NCBI GenBank assembly: GCA_938031175.1
Contig: CALHGZ010000001.1
Coordinates: forward strand, 124,001 to 188,000
DNA: 64,000 nucleotides
Source of the DNA: Candidatus Kapaibacterium sp.
GTDB lineage: Bacteria; Bacteroidota; Ignavibacteria; Kapaibacteriales; UBA2268
Direction: 5' to 3'
Of the stretch, positions 1 through 8,096 are shown one piece after another (the first letter of the stretch is position 1; each line of letters opens with the position of its first letter). The notes under the pieces were generated by a model. The model was not told the origin of the DNA. It worked only from the letters and a program-made list of their open reading frames with translations, and made no database searches. The position numbers and the translations under genes were made by a program.

Positions 1-275
1 ATATTTTCAGGCGAATCTTCGGGATAATTTGTAATATCATTTGAATTGATGGCTACAAATGATATTCCCTTAGCTATATATTCTTTTGAAACATCGGTTA
101 GAACTTTATTTATGTGTTTCACGTATGGACAGTGATTGCAAATAAACATTATGACAGTTGCTATATCGGAAGCAATATCTTTAAGGCTTATTCTTTTACC
201 GGAAACAGTATCCGGAAGTGTAAATTCAGGTGCCTTAGTACCTAGCGATACCATTTTTGATGGAGTTTCTGCCAT
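1..275 (-). CDS. Thioredoxin-fold (AhpC/TSA-type redoxin) protein, N-terminal part only
   Basis: This gene runs off the left edge; about 91 N-terminal residues are visible. The start is the ATG at 275-273, preceded on the minus strand by an AAGGA Shine-Dalgarno (SD) sequence. The protein opens MAETPSKMVSLGTKAPEFTLPD, cut here as an example of the 'G-x-x-APxF-x-LPD' redoxin opening. A CNHCPYVKH motif follows at about residues 46-54, a CxxC-type site inside a predicted beta strand-helix turn. This pattern is typical of cytoplasmic thioredoxin-like proteins annotated as 'thioredoxin family protein' or redoxin. No signal peptide is visible. The substrate is unknown. It lies divergent from the metallophosphoesterase at 414. 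Confidence 0.8.
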   Translation of the reverse strand, partial: MAETPSKMVSLGTKAPEFTLPDTVSGKRISLKDIASDIATVIMFICNHCPYVKHINKVLTDVSKEYIAKGISFVAINSNDITNYPEDSPEN

Positions 276-413
276 TTTTCATCCTTAATTTGTTAATAAT
301 CAATTAAAAAATCTAAATTCCTGTATAATTGATAAATATTATATTTCAAACAAGAATATAATTTATAAGACGTCAAAATTATGGAAATTGTTTCAATTAT
401 TAGTTAACACTAA

Positions 414-1643
414 ATGACAACAACGAGCTTTGTTTACTTTTTTGCATCGATACTGACACTTTTACTTTTTATAGATGTATATTTTTTAATAAGCTGGCAA
501 AGATTTGCAAGATTAAGAAATTGGCACAGAGTGTCCTATCTTTTGCCTTGGTTTTTAGGAATAATATTTTTTATATTTTATGCTATAACTTTATATTTCC
601 GTTTGGAAAACAAAATTCCGAGTGATATTGAAAAAATTTTTTTAGCTGTGGCATCTATTTGGTATTTGCCGAAAATACTTATTGTACCTGTAATTTTAAT
701 CAAGGATTTAGTTTTTGGGTTAAAGAAATTCTTCAGCAAATTCTCAGGTCAAAAGAACACAAGGGAAGATAATATTACTTCAAATAAACGAAGAGAATTC
801 ATCAAAAGCACAGGATGGGTTCTTGCAGGGTTACCTTTTATTTTGGTAACTCGTGGAGTATTTCATACAACCTATGATTTCAGAATTCACAGAGTTAATT
901 TATTTCTTGACAAGCTTGGCGATGAATTCAATGGTTTCAAGATTATCCAGCTATCAGATATCCACGCCGGATCATTTATAAGCAATGAACCATTTGCAAA
1001 AGCTATAGAAATAATACAAAGTTTTAAGCCTGACATTATAGTTATTACGGGTGATTTTGTCAATTTCCATCCCCGTGAGTTGAAAATTATTTACTCTGAA
1101 TTATCTAAACTTCAAGCCAATCACGGAGTTTTTGGTTGTTTAGGCAATCATGATCATTATATGTCAGAGGATGAGCATAAAATTTTAATATCGTTGCTTC
1201 GTGAAAGTGGAATTAATTTATTAATAAATGAGAATTCTAAGATCAAAATTGGTAATTCCTATATTCAAATAATTGGAATTGACAATATCAATTTCCGAAC
1301 TCATTTTGGGGATTTTTCCAAAGCAATGATAGGGGTAGAAAAGGAATATCCAAGTATTTTGCTGTGTCATGATCCAACTAATTGGGATAGGTATGTTAGA
1401 AACAGGCTTGATGTTGATTTAATGCTTTCCGGTCATACTCACGGAGGTCAGGTAGGTATTGAATTATTCGGTCAATATCTCTCACCTGTCAGGATTGTAT
1501 ATAAACAATGGGCAGGATTATATAGGGATGGGAATCAATATTTATATGTAAATCGTGGATTAGGAGTGGTAGGACCTCCGGTTAGGGTTGATATGCCACC
1601 AGAAATTACTTTAATTGAACTTAACTCAAATAAAATAAGTTAA
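414..1643 (+). CDS. Membrane-anchored metallophosphoesterase (YkuE/YaeI-like)
   Basis: Calcineurin-type phosphoesterase of 409 residues. Three hydrophobic segments (about 5-27, 40-62, 75-100) and a twin-arginine-like segment KRREFIKSTGWVLAG (125-139, possibly a fourth membrane helix) precede the catalytic domain. Metal ligands are visible in the canonical blocks: D182/H184 (LSDIHAG), D214 (TGDFVN), GNHDH (244-248), and H341/H343 in SGHTHGGQ. Family members include YkuE and YaeI-type lipid-pyrophosphate hydrolases. An envelope phospholipid or lipid-A-precursor phosphoesterase role is possible but unproven. The stop codon overlaps the convergent amidohydrolase stop by four bases (TTAA at 1640-1643). 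No clear SD precedes the ATG. Confidence 0.88.
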   Translation: MTTTSFVYFFASILTLLLFIDVYFLISWQRFARLRNWHRVSYLLPWFLGIIFFIFYAITLYFRLENKIPSDIEKIFLAVASIWYLPKILIVPVILIKDLVFGLKKFFSKFSGQKNTREDNITSNKRREFIKSTGWVLAGLPFILVTRGVFHTTYDFRIHRVNLFLDKLGDEFNGFKIIQLSDIHAGSFISNEPFAKAIEIIQSFKPDIIVITGDFVNFHPRELKIIYSELSKLQANHGVFGCLGNHDHYMSEDEHKILISLLRESGINLLINENSKIKIGNSYIQIIGIDNINFRTHFGDFSKAMIGVEKEYPSILLCHDPTNWDRYVRNRLDVDLMLSGHTHGGQVGIELFGQYLSPVRIVYKQWAGLYRDGNQYLYVNRGLGVVGPPVRVDMPPEITLIELNSNKIS

Positions 1644-2827
1644 TCGTTTTTCAGAAGGGAATGAACAGCACTTAGAGCCAGTAGTTGAGTACCAAGCGAT
1701 AATGCATTTTCATCTGGTATAAGTTTTGGATTGTGTAATGGATATTCCTGTTGTTGATCGATATTTTTTACACCTAAAAACCAAAAACAAGCAGGAATTT
1801 GCTGTGAGTAGTATGCGAAATCTTCAGCCCACATTTTAGGTTCAAAATGTACAATACTGCCAGGGCATAAAACATAATTAGCTGATTGAACGAATATGTC
1901 AACAGCATTATCATTGTTAATGAGTGGTGGATATCCTTTAATTATGTCTAATTTGCAAATACAGTCGTATAACTGACAAATATTTTCTGATTTTTCAAAT
2001 ATGATACGATGGAATTCATTGCGAAATTTTTCATCGAAAGATCGTAAAGTACCCATAAGTTTGACTTCCTCCGGTATGACGTTAGTAGCATTGCCTCCAT
2101 TTACGGATGTTATTGAAATTAGGGCATTAGTTAAAGGATTTTTGTATTTACCAAGTAAATTCATCAAATTGATAATTAACTGGGCTTGAGCAAGTATTAC
2201 ATTTCCTCCAAGATGAGGTTGGGCCGCGTGAGTACCCTTACCTTTAATTCTCCAGTACAATTCATCAGCTGAACTAAGGATTGTTCCTTTTGCTATAGCC
2301 ACTTTACCGGTTTCCAATTCCGGGAAAATGTGTTGACCAAAAATTAATGAAGGTTTTGGGTCTTCAAGAACCCCGTTTTCAATAAGAATTTTAGCTCCTC
2401 CGGGTAATTTTTCTTCTGCTGGTTGGAATATCAATTTAATTGTACCATTAAGTTCATTTTCGATTGATTTAAGAATTATTGCAGCTCCCAAAAGCATACT
2501 GGTATGAAAATCATGTCCACAGGCATGCATGACACCTGCATTGACGGAAGAAAATTCTAATCTGGTTTCTTCTTGGATTGGAAGAGCATCAATGTCAGCA
2601 CGCAAGGCTATACAATTTTTTCCTTTTCCAATTGTAGCGATTGTGCCGGTTTCGGTTAATGAATAGTGTTCAATCTTGTTATCGCTTAATATTGATTTTA
2701 TAAATTCAGTGGTTTTAAATTCATTGAATGAAATTTCGGGATATTTGTGAATATGCCGTCGGAAGTAGATTATCTGATTCAGGATTTCGCTTGACTTGGA
2801 TTTGATATATTCAACAAATTTTTCCAT
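1640..2827 (-). CDS. M20D amidohydrolase, possibly N-acetyl-diaminopimelate deacetylase
   Basis: M20 family metallopeptidase/amidohydrolase of 395 residues, of the IAA-amino-acid/hippurate hydrolase and YkuR subgroup. Metal-site motifs are present: HACGHDFHTS (C103, H105), the PAEE pair (E138/E139), GQH (H166), and the C-terminal HNPKLIPDE block near residue 368. The dimerisation-domain motif HAAQPH is also visible. The gene starts 7 bases after the stop of dapF and lies in the suhB-dapF operon. That neighbourhood suggests removal of the N-acetyl group from acetyl-LL-diaminopimelate (YkuR/DapL role in the acetylase branch of the lysine/DAP pathway). The family is broad, so a general N-acyl amino-acid hydrolase remains possible. 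Confidence 0.85.
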   Translation of the reverse strand: MEKFVEYIKSKSSEILNQIIYFRRHIHKYPEISFNEFKTTEFIKSILSDNKIEHYSLTETGTIATIGKGKNCIALRADIDALPIQEETRLEFSSVNAGVMHACGHDFHTSMLLGAAIILKSIENELNGTIKLIFQPAEEKLPGGAKILIENGVLEDPKPSLIFGQHIFPELETGKVAIAKGTILSSADELYWRIKGKGTHAAQPHLGGNVILAQAQLIINLMNLLGKYKNPLTNALISITSVNGGNATNVIPEEVKLMGTLRSFDEKFRNEFHRIIFEKSENICQLYDCICKLDIIKGYPPLINNDNAVDIFVQSANYVLCPGSIVHFEPKMWAEDFAYYSQQIPACFWFLGVKNIDQQQEYPLHNPKLIPDENALSLGTQLLALSAVHSLLKND

Positions 2828-2834
2828 GTTTAAC

Positions 2835-3695
2835 TCAATAAATTTCTAATTCAATTTCTTTTTCTGCAATTATTTCAGCTGGACCAATTAGTTCGATCCC
2901 ATTAATATTGTCTGGTAAATTACCTTTAATTTCGACAAATAATGGAATTGAACTTGTTGGAATTATTTTTACAGGTAATACAATTTGGTGATTTATTAAA
3001 GCGGTAATTGCGGTAGCTAAAGCACCTGTGCCACAAGCACCTGTTTCAGCTTCTACTCCACGTTCATATGTTCTTAATTGAATTGTTGAATTATTGATAA
3101 TTTTATAAAAATCAGCGTTTGTTCCGTTAGGGAAGAGAGGATTGAATCTAATTTCTTTTCCAATGTAGTCCACAGGTAGATTTTCTATACTTAGATAGCC
3201 AAGAGGGATTAATTCATCGCAATTTATAACAAAATGGTCGGAATTTACATTTACATAGGTTCCTAAAATTTTCCCAATTTTAGTTTGGATATAAATATTA
3301 TTTTTTATTTCTCTCGGAGGCGGTAATTTGATTTTGATTAAGTTATTAACTATATCTGCATGATAGATTTCATCCTGCATTTTGAAATGAAGTGTATGAA
3401 TTTCATTTTTAATAATTTTTTTTGCTTGAGCGAATTTAATAGCGCATCTTGCACCGTTTCCGCACATCATTGAATGTGAACCGTCAGGATTGAAAAATAA
3501 TACATCAAAATCAAATTCTTTAAAGTTTTTATCAACTGCAATTAAACCTTCGGTGTTTCTGTATAGATTGTAATCTTTTTTGCAAAGATTAGGGGCAATT
3601 TTTGATAACATATCGATATCAAATTTATATTGACGATTATCTATCACAGTGAAAATATTTCCAGCACCAGACATAAATGTAATCAAAATTTGCAT
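2835..3695 (-). CDS. dapF: Diaminopimelate epimerase
   Basis: DapF interconverts LL- and meso-diaminopimelate, the last step before lysine decarboxylation and the source of meso-DAP for peptidoglycan. The two catalytic cysteines sit in classic contexts: MMCGNGARC (C78) and GACGTGA (C221), counted from the start chosen here. I use the ATG at 3695, giving 286 residues, because the family begins with a short strand leading to M-x-G-x-GN (here FMSGAGN). A start at 3722 would add nine residues and overlap suhB by 20 bases. Neither start has a good SD. It lies between suhB and the M20 amidohydrolase on the same strand, probably co-transcribed with both. Confidence 0.93.
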   Translation of the reverse strand: MQILITFMSGAGNIFTVIDNRQYKFDIDMLSKIAPNLCKKDYNLYRNTEGLIAVDKNFKEFDFDVLFFNPDGSHSMMCGNGARCAIKFAQAKKIIKNEIHTLHFKMQDEIYHADIVNNLIKIKLPPPREIKNNIYIQTKIGKILGTYVNVNSDHFVINCDELIPLGYLSIENLPVDYIGKEIRFNPLFPNGTNADFYKIINNSTIQLRTYERGVEAETGACGTGALATAITALINHQIVLPVKIIPTSSIPLFVEIKGNLPDNINGIELIGPAEIIAEKEIELEIY

Positions 3696-3702
3696 TAAAA
3701 GT

Positions 3703-4527
3703 CTATATTTTAAATTGAACATATTTCAATATGCTATTGCAATCGGATAATATTTTAGCGATATCATCATGGATTAGTCCGTTAGTAGCCAAAAGTGTAT
3801 TATCACCGAGCTTATATTCAGATTTGTCATATTTTGTAACCTTTCCTCCTGCCTCGTTGACGAGCAAAATTCCGGCAGCAACGTCCCAAGGGTGTAACTC
3901 GACTTCCCAGAAACCATCGAATCTGCCAGCTGCTACATAAGCTAAATCGAGCGCAGCTGAACCAAGTCTTCTTATTGGAATTCCGTTTTGTATTATTTTA
4001 ATAAAATGATCAATACAATTACAAGGATTATGGTCAACATTATATGGGAAGCCAGTTACCAAAATGGAGGTTTTAAAGTCATTAGTCTTTGAGACATATA
4101 TGCGTTGGTAATTGAGATAAGCACCTTTGTTCTTCTCAGCAATAAATAATTCATCGAGTAAGGGGTGATAAATTACCCCAGAGAGAATTTCTTTGTTGAT
4201 TTCAGCTGCGATTGAGACGCTAAAAATAGGAATTGAATGTGCAAAATTAACAGTGCCGTCGAGGGGGTCAATTATCCATATAATTGAATTCTTATCCGAA
4301 TTGCCTGTCAATCCACTTTCTTCAGCTAAAAATCTGTGTTCATACTCAGGGATTTCACTTTTTATTGTGTTTATTATCAATTCTTCAGAACGATTATCGT
4401 ATTCAGTTACTAAATTATTCCTACCTTCTTTGCTTGAGATTTTAAATGAAGTACCAAATCCTTCTCTGAGCATCTTACCTGCTTCCAAAGCACATTTAAC
4501 TGCTATTTCTGTTATTTTACTGAACAT
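3703..4527 (-). CDS. suhB: Inositol-monophosphatase family phosphatase
   Basis: A 274-residue member of the Mg2+-dependent, Li+-sensitive phosphatase superfamily. Metal-binding motifs are complete: FLAEESG (E69/E70), DPLDGTVNF (D87, D90) and WDVAAG (D215). Length and motif spacing match SuhB-type inositol-1-monophosphatases. In bacteria these act on inositol-1-phosphate and other sugar phosphates and can bind transcription complexes. The physiological substrate here cannot be told from sequence. It is the first gene of a minus-strand group with dapF and the M20 amidohydrolase; its upstream region is shared with the divergent polysaccharide export gene at 4666. Confidence 0.88.
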   Translation of the reverse strand: MFSKITEIAVKCALEAGKMLREGFGTSFKISSKEGRNNLVTEYDNRSEELIINTIKSEIPEYEHRFLAEESGLTGNSDKNSIIWIIDPLDGTVNFAHSIPIFSVSIAAEINKEILSGVIYHPLLDELFIAEKNKGAYLNYQRIYVSKTNDFKTSILVTGFPYNVDHNPCNCIDHFIKIIQNGIPIRRLGSAALDLAYVAAGRFDGFWEVELHPWDVAAGILLVNEAGGKVTKYDKSEYKLGDNTLLATNGLIHDDIAKILSDCNSILKYVQFKI

Positions 4528-4626
4528 TTTATCCTCGTTGATTTTAATTATTGCAAATTAATAAAATGATTTTTAAAAATCTTTAAAACAAAGCCATCCA
4601 AGAAGTATTATATAAACAAGTTTTAT

Positions 4627-4634
4627 TAAATTTG
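4627..4634 (+). promoter_or_regulatory. Candidate Bacteroidetes -7 box (TAAATTTG)
   Basis: TAAATTTG fits the TAnnTTTG consensus of the Bacteroidetes housekeeping sigma factor and lies 31 bases before the ATG of the export gene at 4666. No TTG is found at the expected 19-21 base spacing upstream, so this is only half a promoter. Confidence 0.4.
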
Positions 4635-4665
4635 TAGTAATTCAAGAACATAGAATACAATATAT

Positions 4666-6321
4666 ATGCTGAAATTAAAAGAATTTTATATTAGATTTTT
4701 GTTAATGTTAATGATTTTTGTTACTGGTATTAATATTTTAGAATCACAAATAAGGAATGAGATAATAACAGGAGCAATAAAAGGGGAACTGGATACATTA
4801 GCACTTGAGACAACCAAGAAGATTGTGAAAGAAGCCACCGGATTATTAGAAGAACCAATTGATCCCGATGTTTACATTCTTGGTCCTAATGATGAACTTT
4901 TTATAATAATTGTATCAGCTGAGCCAATGCAGTTCAAAGTCAAAATTTCTCCTGATGGTGTTTTAGCTATTCCAACAGTCGGAGCAGTTGATCTGAAAAA
5001 CAAAACTCTTTCAGAAGCAAGAAATTTGATTACTGAAAAAGTGAAGAAAATATATAAGACTAACGAAATTTCTGTTACAATAAATGAATTAAGGCAGTTT
5101 AAAGTTATTGTCTCAGGAAATGTCCACAAACCTAATTTAGTTCCTGCTACAGCAGTTGATCGCGTTTCTGAGGTAATTGAAAAAGCGGGCGGAATGAAAT
5201 ATAATGCTTCTGTACGTCACATAAAATTATTCAGGAAATTGACCAATGAATTTTTGAAAGTTGATATCTTGAAATTTTTAAGGGGATTAGATAAAGATGC
5301 AAATCCAAAAGTTTTGGATGGAGATATGATTATTGTGCCTGAGATAAATGAAAACAGTACAATTGGAATTTTTGGTGATGTACCATCATCAGGAGAATTT
5401 GAATTTGTTGAAGGTGATTCTCTCTCAACACTTTTCCGTTTTGCTCTTGGTTTTTTTGATTCAGCATTGCTCGATTCAGTTGAACTAATACGATATACCA
5501 CAAGTTATACTTCAGAAAGGATAGTACTTGATTTATCAGATTGGCGAGAAAAGTTTTATTTAAATCTTCCGCTAAGCAATGATATCCCATTAACTTCCGG
5601 CGACAGAGTTTTTGTTCCGAAAAAATCTGATTGGACAATGGCATCCAAGGTTGCTATTATGGGAGAAGTAAAGTATCCGGGTCATTATGCCATAACAAAA
5701 AATAAAGACCGTGTGAGCGATATTCTGAAAAGAGCTGGTGGATTTACCCAGGGTGCTTCTCTTGAAGCTGCAGAGTTAATTAGGCAAAAGGAGTTTAAAA
5801 CAAGGGATGAAGAAATGGAACGTTTATGGAGGACGCCACCGTCAGAAATGTCAGAAAATGAGCTACGTTACTTTCAAGCAAGAGTAAGAGAGAAAAAAGG
5901 ATACATGGCAATAAATTTCCGCAAAATATTAGAAGATCCAACAGTCAGTGATAATATTCTTCTTGAAGATGAAGATTCGATTTATGTACCAACAAAAAAA
6001 ATATTTGTTAATGTTCAGGGAAGGGTGAATAATCCCGGATTGGTATTATATAATCCAGATTATAATTATTTGGACTATATAATTGCTGCAGGTGGATTTG
6101 GGTTCCGTGCCGATGAAGATGAAACGCTTGTAGTAAAGTCTAAAGGAGAGCAGTTCTTAGCAAAAGATATGAATTATAAACTGGAACCAGGGGATAATAT
6201 ATTAGTACCACCGGAAAAAGAGGTTTCAATTTGGAAATTAGTTACAGAGGGATTGACTGTTGCGGTTCAACTGGCTTCAATTGTCGGTCTTGTTATTTCA
6301 CTTATGGCTTTATCAAAATAG
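4666..6321 (+). CDS. Polysaccharide export protein with multiple SLBB domains (Wza-like)
   Basis: A 551-residue outer-membrane polysaccharide exporter. An N-terminal hydrophobic signal segment (about 8-27) is followed by a Poly_export domain with the typical YILGPNDEL opening near residue 69. Repeated SLBB (soluble-ligand-binding beta-grasp) units then follow, visible as '...V.V.G.V..PG......' motifs near residues 155, 345 and 450. The C-terminus ends in a hydrophobic helix (about 525-548), so the protein could span or anchor in a membrane. It directly precedes a chain-length/Wzz-type protein (21-base gap), the usual pairing in capsule or exopolysaccharide export. No glycosyltransferase or tyrosine kinase is nearby, so the exported polymer is unknown. 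Confidence 0.88.
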   Translation: MLKLKEFYIRFLLMLMIFVTGINILESQIRNEIITGAIKGELDTLALETTKKIVKEATGLLEEPIDPDVYILGPNDELFIIIVSAEPMQFKVKISPDGVLAIPTVGAVDLKNKTLSEARNLITEKVKKIYKTNEISVTINELRQFKVIVSGNVHKPNLVPATAVDRVSEVIEKAGGMKYNASVRHIKLFRKLTNEFLKVDILKFLRGLDKDANPKVLDGDMIIVPEINENSTIGIFGDVPSSGEFEFVEGDSLSTLFRFALGFFDSALLDSVELIRYTTSYTSERIVLDLSDWREKFYLNLPLSNDIPLTSGDRVFVPKKSDWTMASKVAIMGEVKYPGHYAITKNKDRVSDILKRAGGFTQGASLEAAELIRQKEFKTRDEEMERLWRTPPSEMSENELRYFQARVREKKGYMAINFRKILEDPTVSDNILLEDEDSIYVPTKKIFVNVQGRVNNPGLVLYNPDYNYLDYIIAAGGFGFRADEDETLVVKSKGEQFLAKDMNYKLEPGDNILVPPEKEVSIWKLVTEGLTVAVQLASIVGLVISLMALSK

Positions 6322-6342
6322 TAGTTTTATTGAGAGGAAAAT

Positions 6343-7524
6343 TTGGAAATTAAAGATTTCAGCATTAGTTCAGTTTTTAAATTACTCAAATTGAGGAAAA
6401 AATTTATTCTGATATTTATGCTAGTTTTTACAAGCCTTGTTATGCTATACTCTTTTATAGCTCCTTATCAATACGAGGCAGAAACAAAACTAATGCCACC
6501 ATCACAATCCGAAGGAACTACAGGCTTAGGTAGTCTTCTACAAGGCTTTACAGGCTCAGAAATATTTATGGGAAATATTGGGCAAAATAATCAGCTGATG
6601 CTTTTTATGGGTATATTGAAAAGCAGGGCAGTTGCTAAATACATTTATGATAGCCTGGCTTTAAATAGACATGTTTTTTTTGAAAATTTACCTGAAGAGG
6701 ATGTGATAGATTATATTACACGGAATTTGACAGTTCAAATTGATAAGTCGGGGATTTTAAATGTTTATTTTTTATTGTCTTCACCGTGGTTTTCAAATTT
6801 AGAATATATCAATGAAACAGCCCGACTTTCTGCTGAAATTGCCAATACTTCTTTCAAAGCTTTAAACCATATAATAAGAACTAAAAATATATCCAAATCA
6901 AAGCAAATACGTCTACATATAGAAAAAATGCTTCAGGACTATAAAATTAGACTTGATTCAATCGAGTCAGAACTTGAAGCATTTAAAAGAAAACATAAAG
7001 TTATATCAATTGATGAACAAACTCAAGCAATATTAACTCAAGCCGTCTCAGTTGGTGTAGAATTAACTAAAGCAGAGATAGAGTACAATATTGCATCACA
7101 ACAATACAACACTAATTCACCCCAAATTAAGGCACTACAAGAGGCTATTCAAGCCTTACAAAGACAATATCAAAAGGTTCAACAGGGAGGACTAATACAA
7201 CAAGATGTTTTTTCTATTCCGTTGGAAAATATTCCAGCACTTGAAAGGGTCTATACTTCTCTTATCAGGGATCAGAAAATTTTGAATCAAGTGATATTAT
7301 ATTTAGAAACCCAACGCCATCAGGAAGCAATTCAGGAAGAGAAGGATGTACCTGTGGTAATACAATTGGATGAGGCTATTACTCCACATAAAAGAGTTGC
7401 ACCCAAGAGAATGTTAATGCTGATAATAAGTTTATTTTTGTCATTCTCTATTTCTACAGGTGTGGTAATAATAAGAGGAATAGCCTTAGGGAGAATTGAA
7501 TATAAAAAGCTGAGCGAATCTTAA
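6343..7524 (+). CDS. Wzz-type polysaccharide co-polymerase / chain-length determinant
   Basis: A 393-residue inner-membrane protein with two transmembrane helices (about 22-44 and 358-380) bracketing a periplasmic domain. The domain contains a long coiled-coil-like region (about 185-275, rich in Q, E and K). The proline-containing stretch before TM2 (AITPHKRVAPKR) is typical of Wzz/PCP proteins. It starts with TTG at 6343, supported by GAGAGGA at 6332-6338, since no in-frame ATG occurs nearby. No Walker motifs follow TM2, so it lacks the BY-kinase domain of some homologues. It probably works with the Wza-like exporter immediately upstream. The stop overlaps the convergent gene's stop by four bases (TTAA). 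Confidence 0.85.
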   Translation: MEIKDFSISSVFKLLKLRKKFILIFMLVFTSLVMLYSFIAPYQYEAETKLMPPSQSEGTTGLGSLLQGFTGSEIFMGNIGQNNQLMLFMGILKSRAVAKYIYDSLALNRHVFFENLPEEDVIDYITRNLTVQIDKSGILNVYFLLSSPWFSNLEYINETARLSAEIANTSFKALNHIIRTKNISKSKQIRLHIEKMLQDYKIRLDSIESELEAFKRKHKVISIDEQTQAILTQAVSVGVELTKAEIEYNIASQQYNTNSPQIKALQEAIQALQRQYQKVQQGGLIQQDVFSIPLENIPALERVYTSLIRDQKILNQVILYLETQRHQEAIQEEKDVPVVIQLDEAITPHKRVAPKRMLMLIISLFLSFSISTGVVIIRGIALGRIEYKKLSES

Positions 7525-8096
7525 GTGAAAAATTTATTGCTTTCAATATTTATTTTAGCAATTAATTCAGTGATAGTTGGGTTTTGATTTTTTTCGATTA
7601 CATCTGCAAATTTTTGCTTTATTTCTGATAATAAATTTATTAATTCATTTATTGGATTGAATTGCTGATTGCGTAGTTTATCGAGGTAATGAATTAGTCT
7701 GAGAATTATATAATCATCGTTATTATATAATAATTTTGAATCAGATTGATTACCATATGAATCCGTAACTGTATCTTCGATAAGAAAAGCAACGTAATCG
7801 CCAAAGTTGTAAGATATTATTTCATAAGTAATATTTTTATCGAAATTTCTGATGCCATAAAGCAGGCAAGAAATCATCATATCTGGTTCATAGATATGTA
7901 ATTCATCGATTAGAATCCAGAACATTCTCAAATTATGGTCAAAATCTTGGAATTGATAGGGAATGATCTGATTTGTATAGGCTGTTTCAGCCATATCAAA
8001 TGAACTAAGAATTCTGTTAAGGTCTTCTGGGTTTATCATGTTCTGCAGATGGTTGACTATTTTGCTTTTGAGGGGATTATCCATTTGGGGACTCAA
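7521..8096 (-). CDS. Degenerate RelA/SpoT-type HD-domain-like protein
   Basis: A 191-residue protein without a signal peptide. Residues about 30-125 follow the fold of the RelA/SpoT N-terminal HD hydrolase domain: an 'A..YA' helix, a middle helix ending in CLLYGI where hydrolases have LLHDVVEDT, then YNFGDYVAFLIEDTV matching the 'FG..VA.LVDGVT' block. The catalytic His-Asp pair is absent and no synthetase domain follows. It is therefore unlikely to hydrolyse (p)ppGpp; a binding or structural role is possible. The ATG overlaps the recN stop by four bases (ATGA-type), so it is translationally coupled to recN. Remote homology by eye only, so the family call is tentative. Confidence 0.55.
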   Translation of the reverse strand: MSPQMDNPLKSKIVNHLQNMINPEDLNRILSSFDMAETAYTNQIIPYQFQDFDHNLRMFWILIDELHIYEPDMMISCLLYGIRNFDKNITYEIISYNFGDYVAFLIEDTVTDSYGNQSDSKLLYNNDDYIILRLIHYLDKLRNQQFNPINELINLLSEIKQKFADVIEKNQNPTITELIAKINIESNKFFT

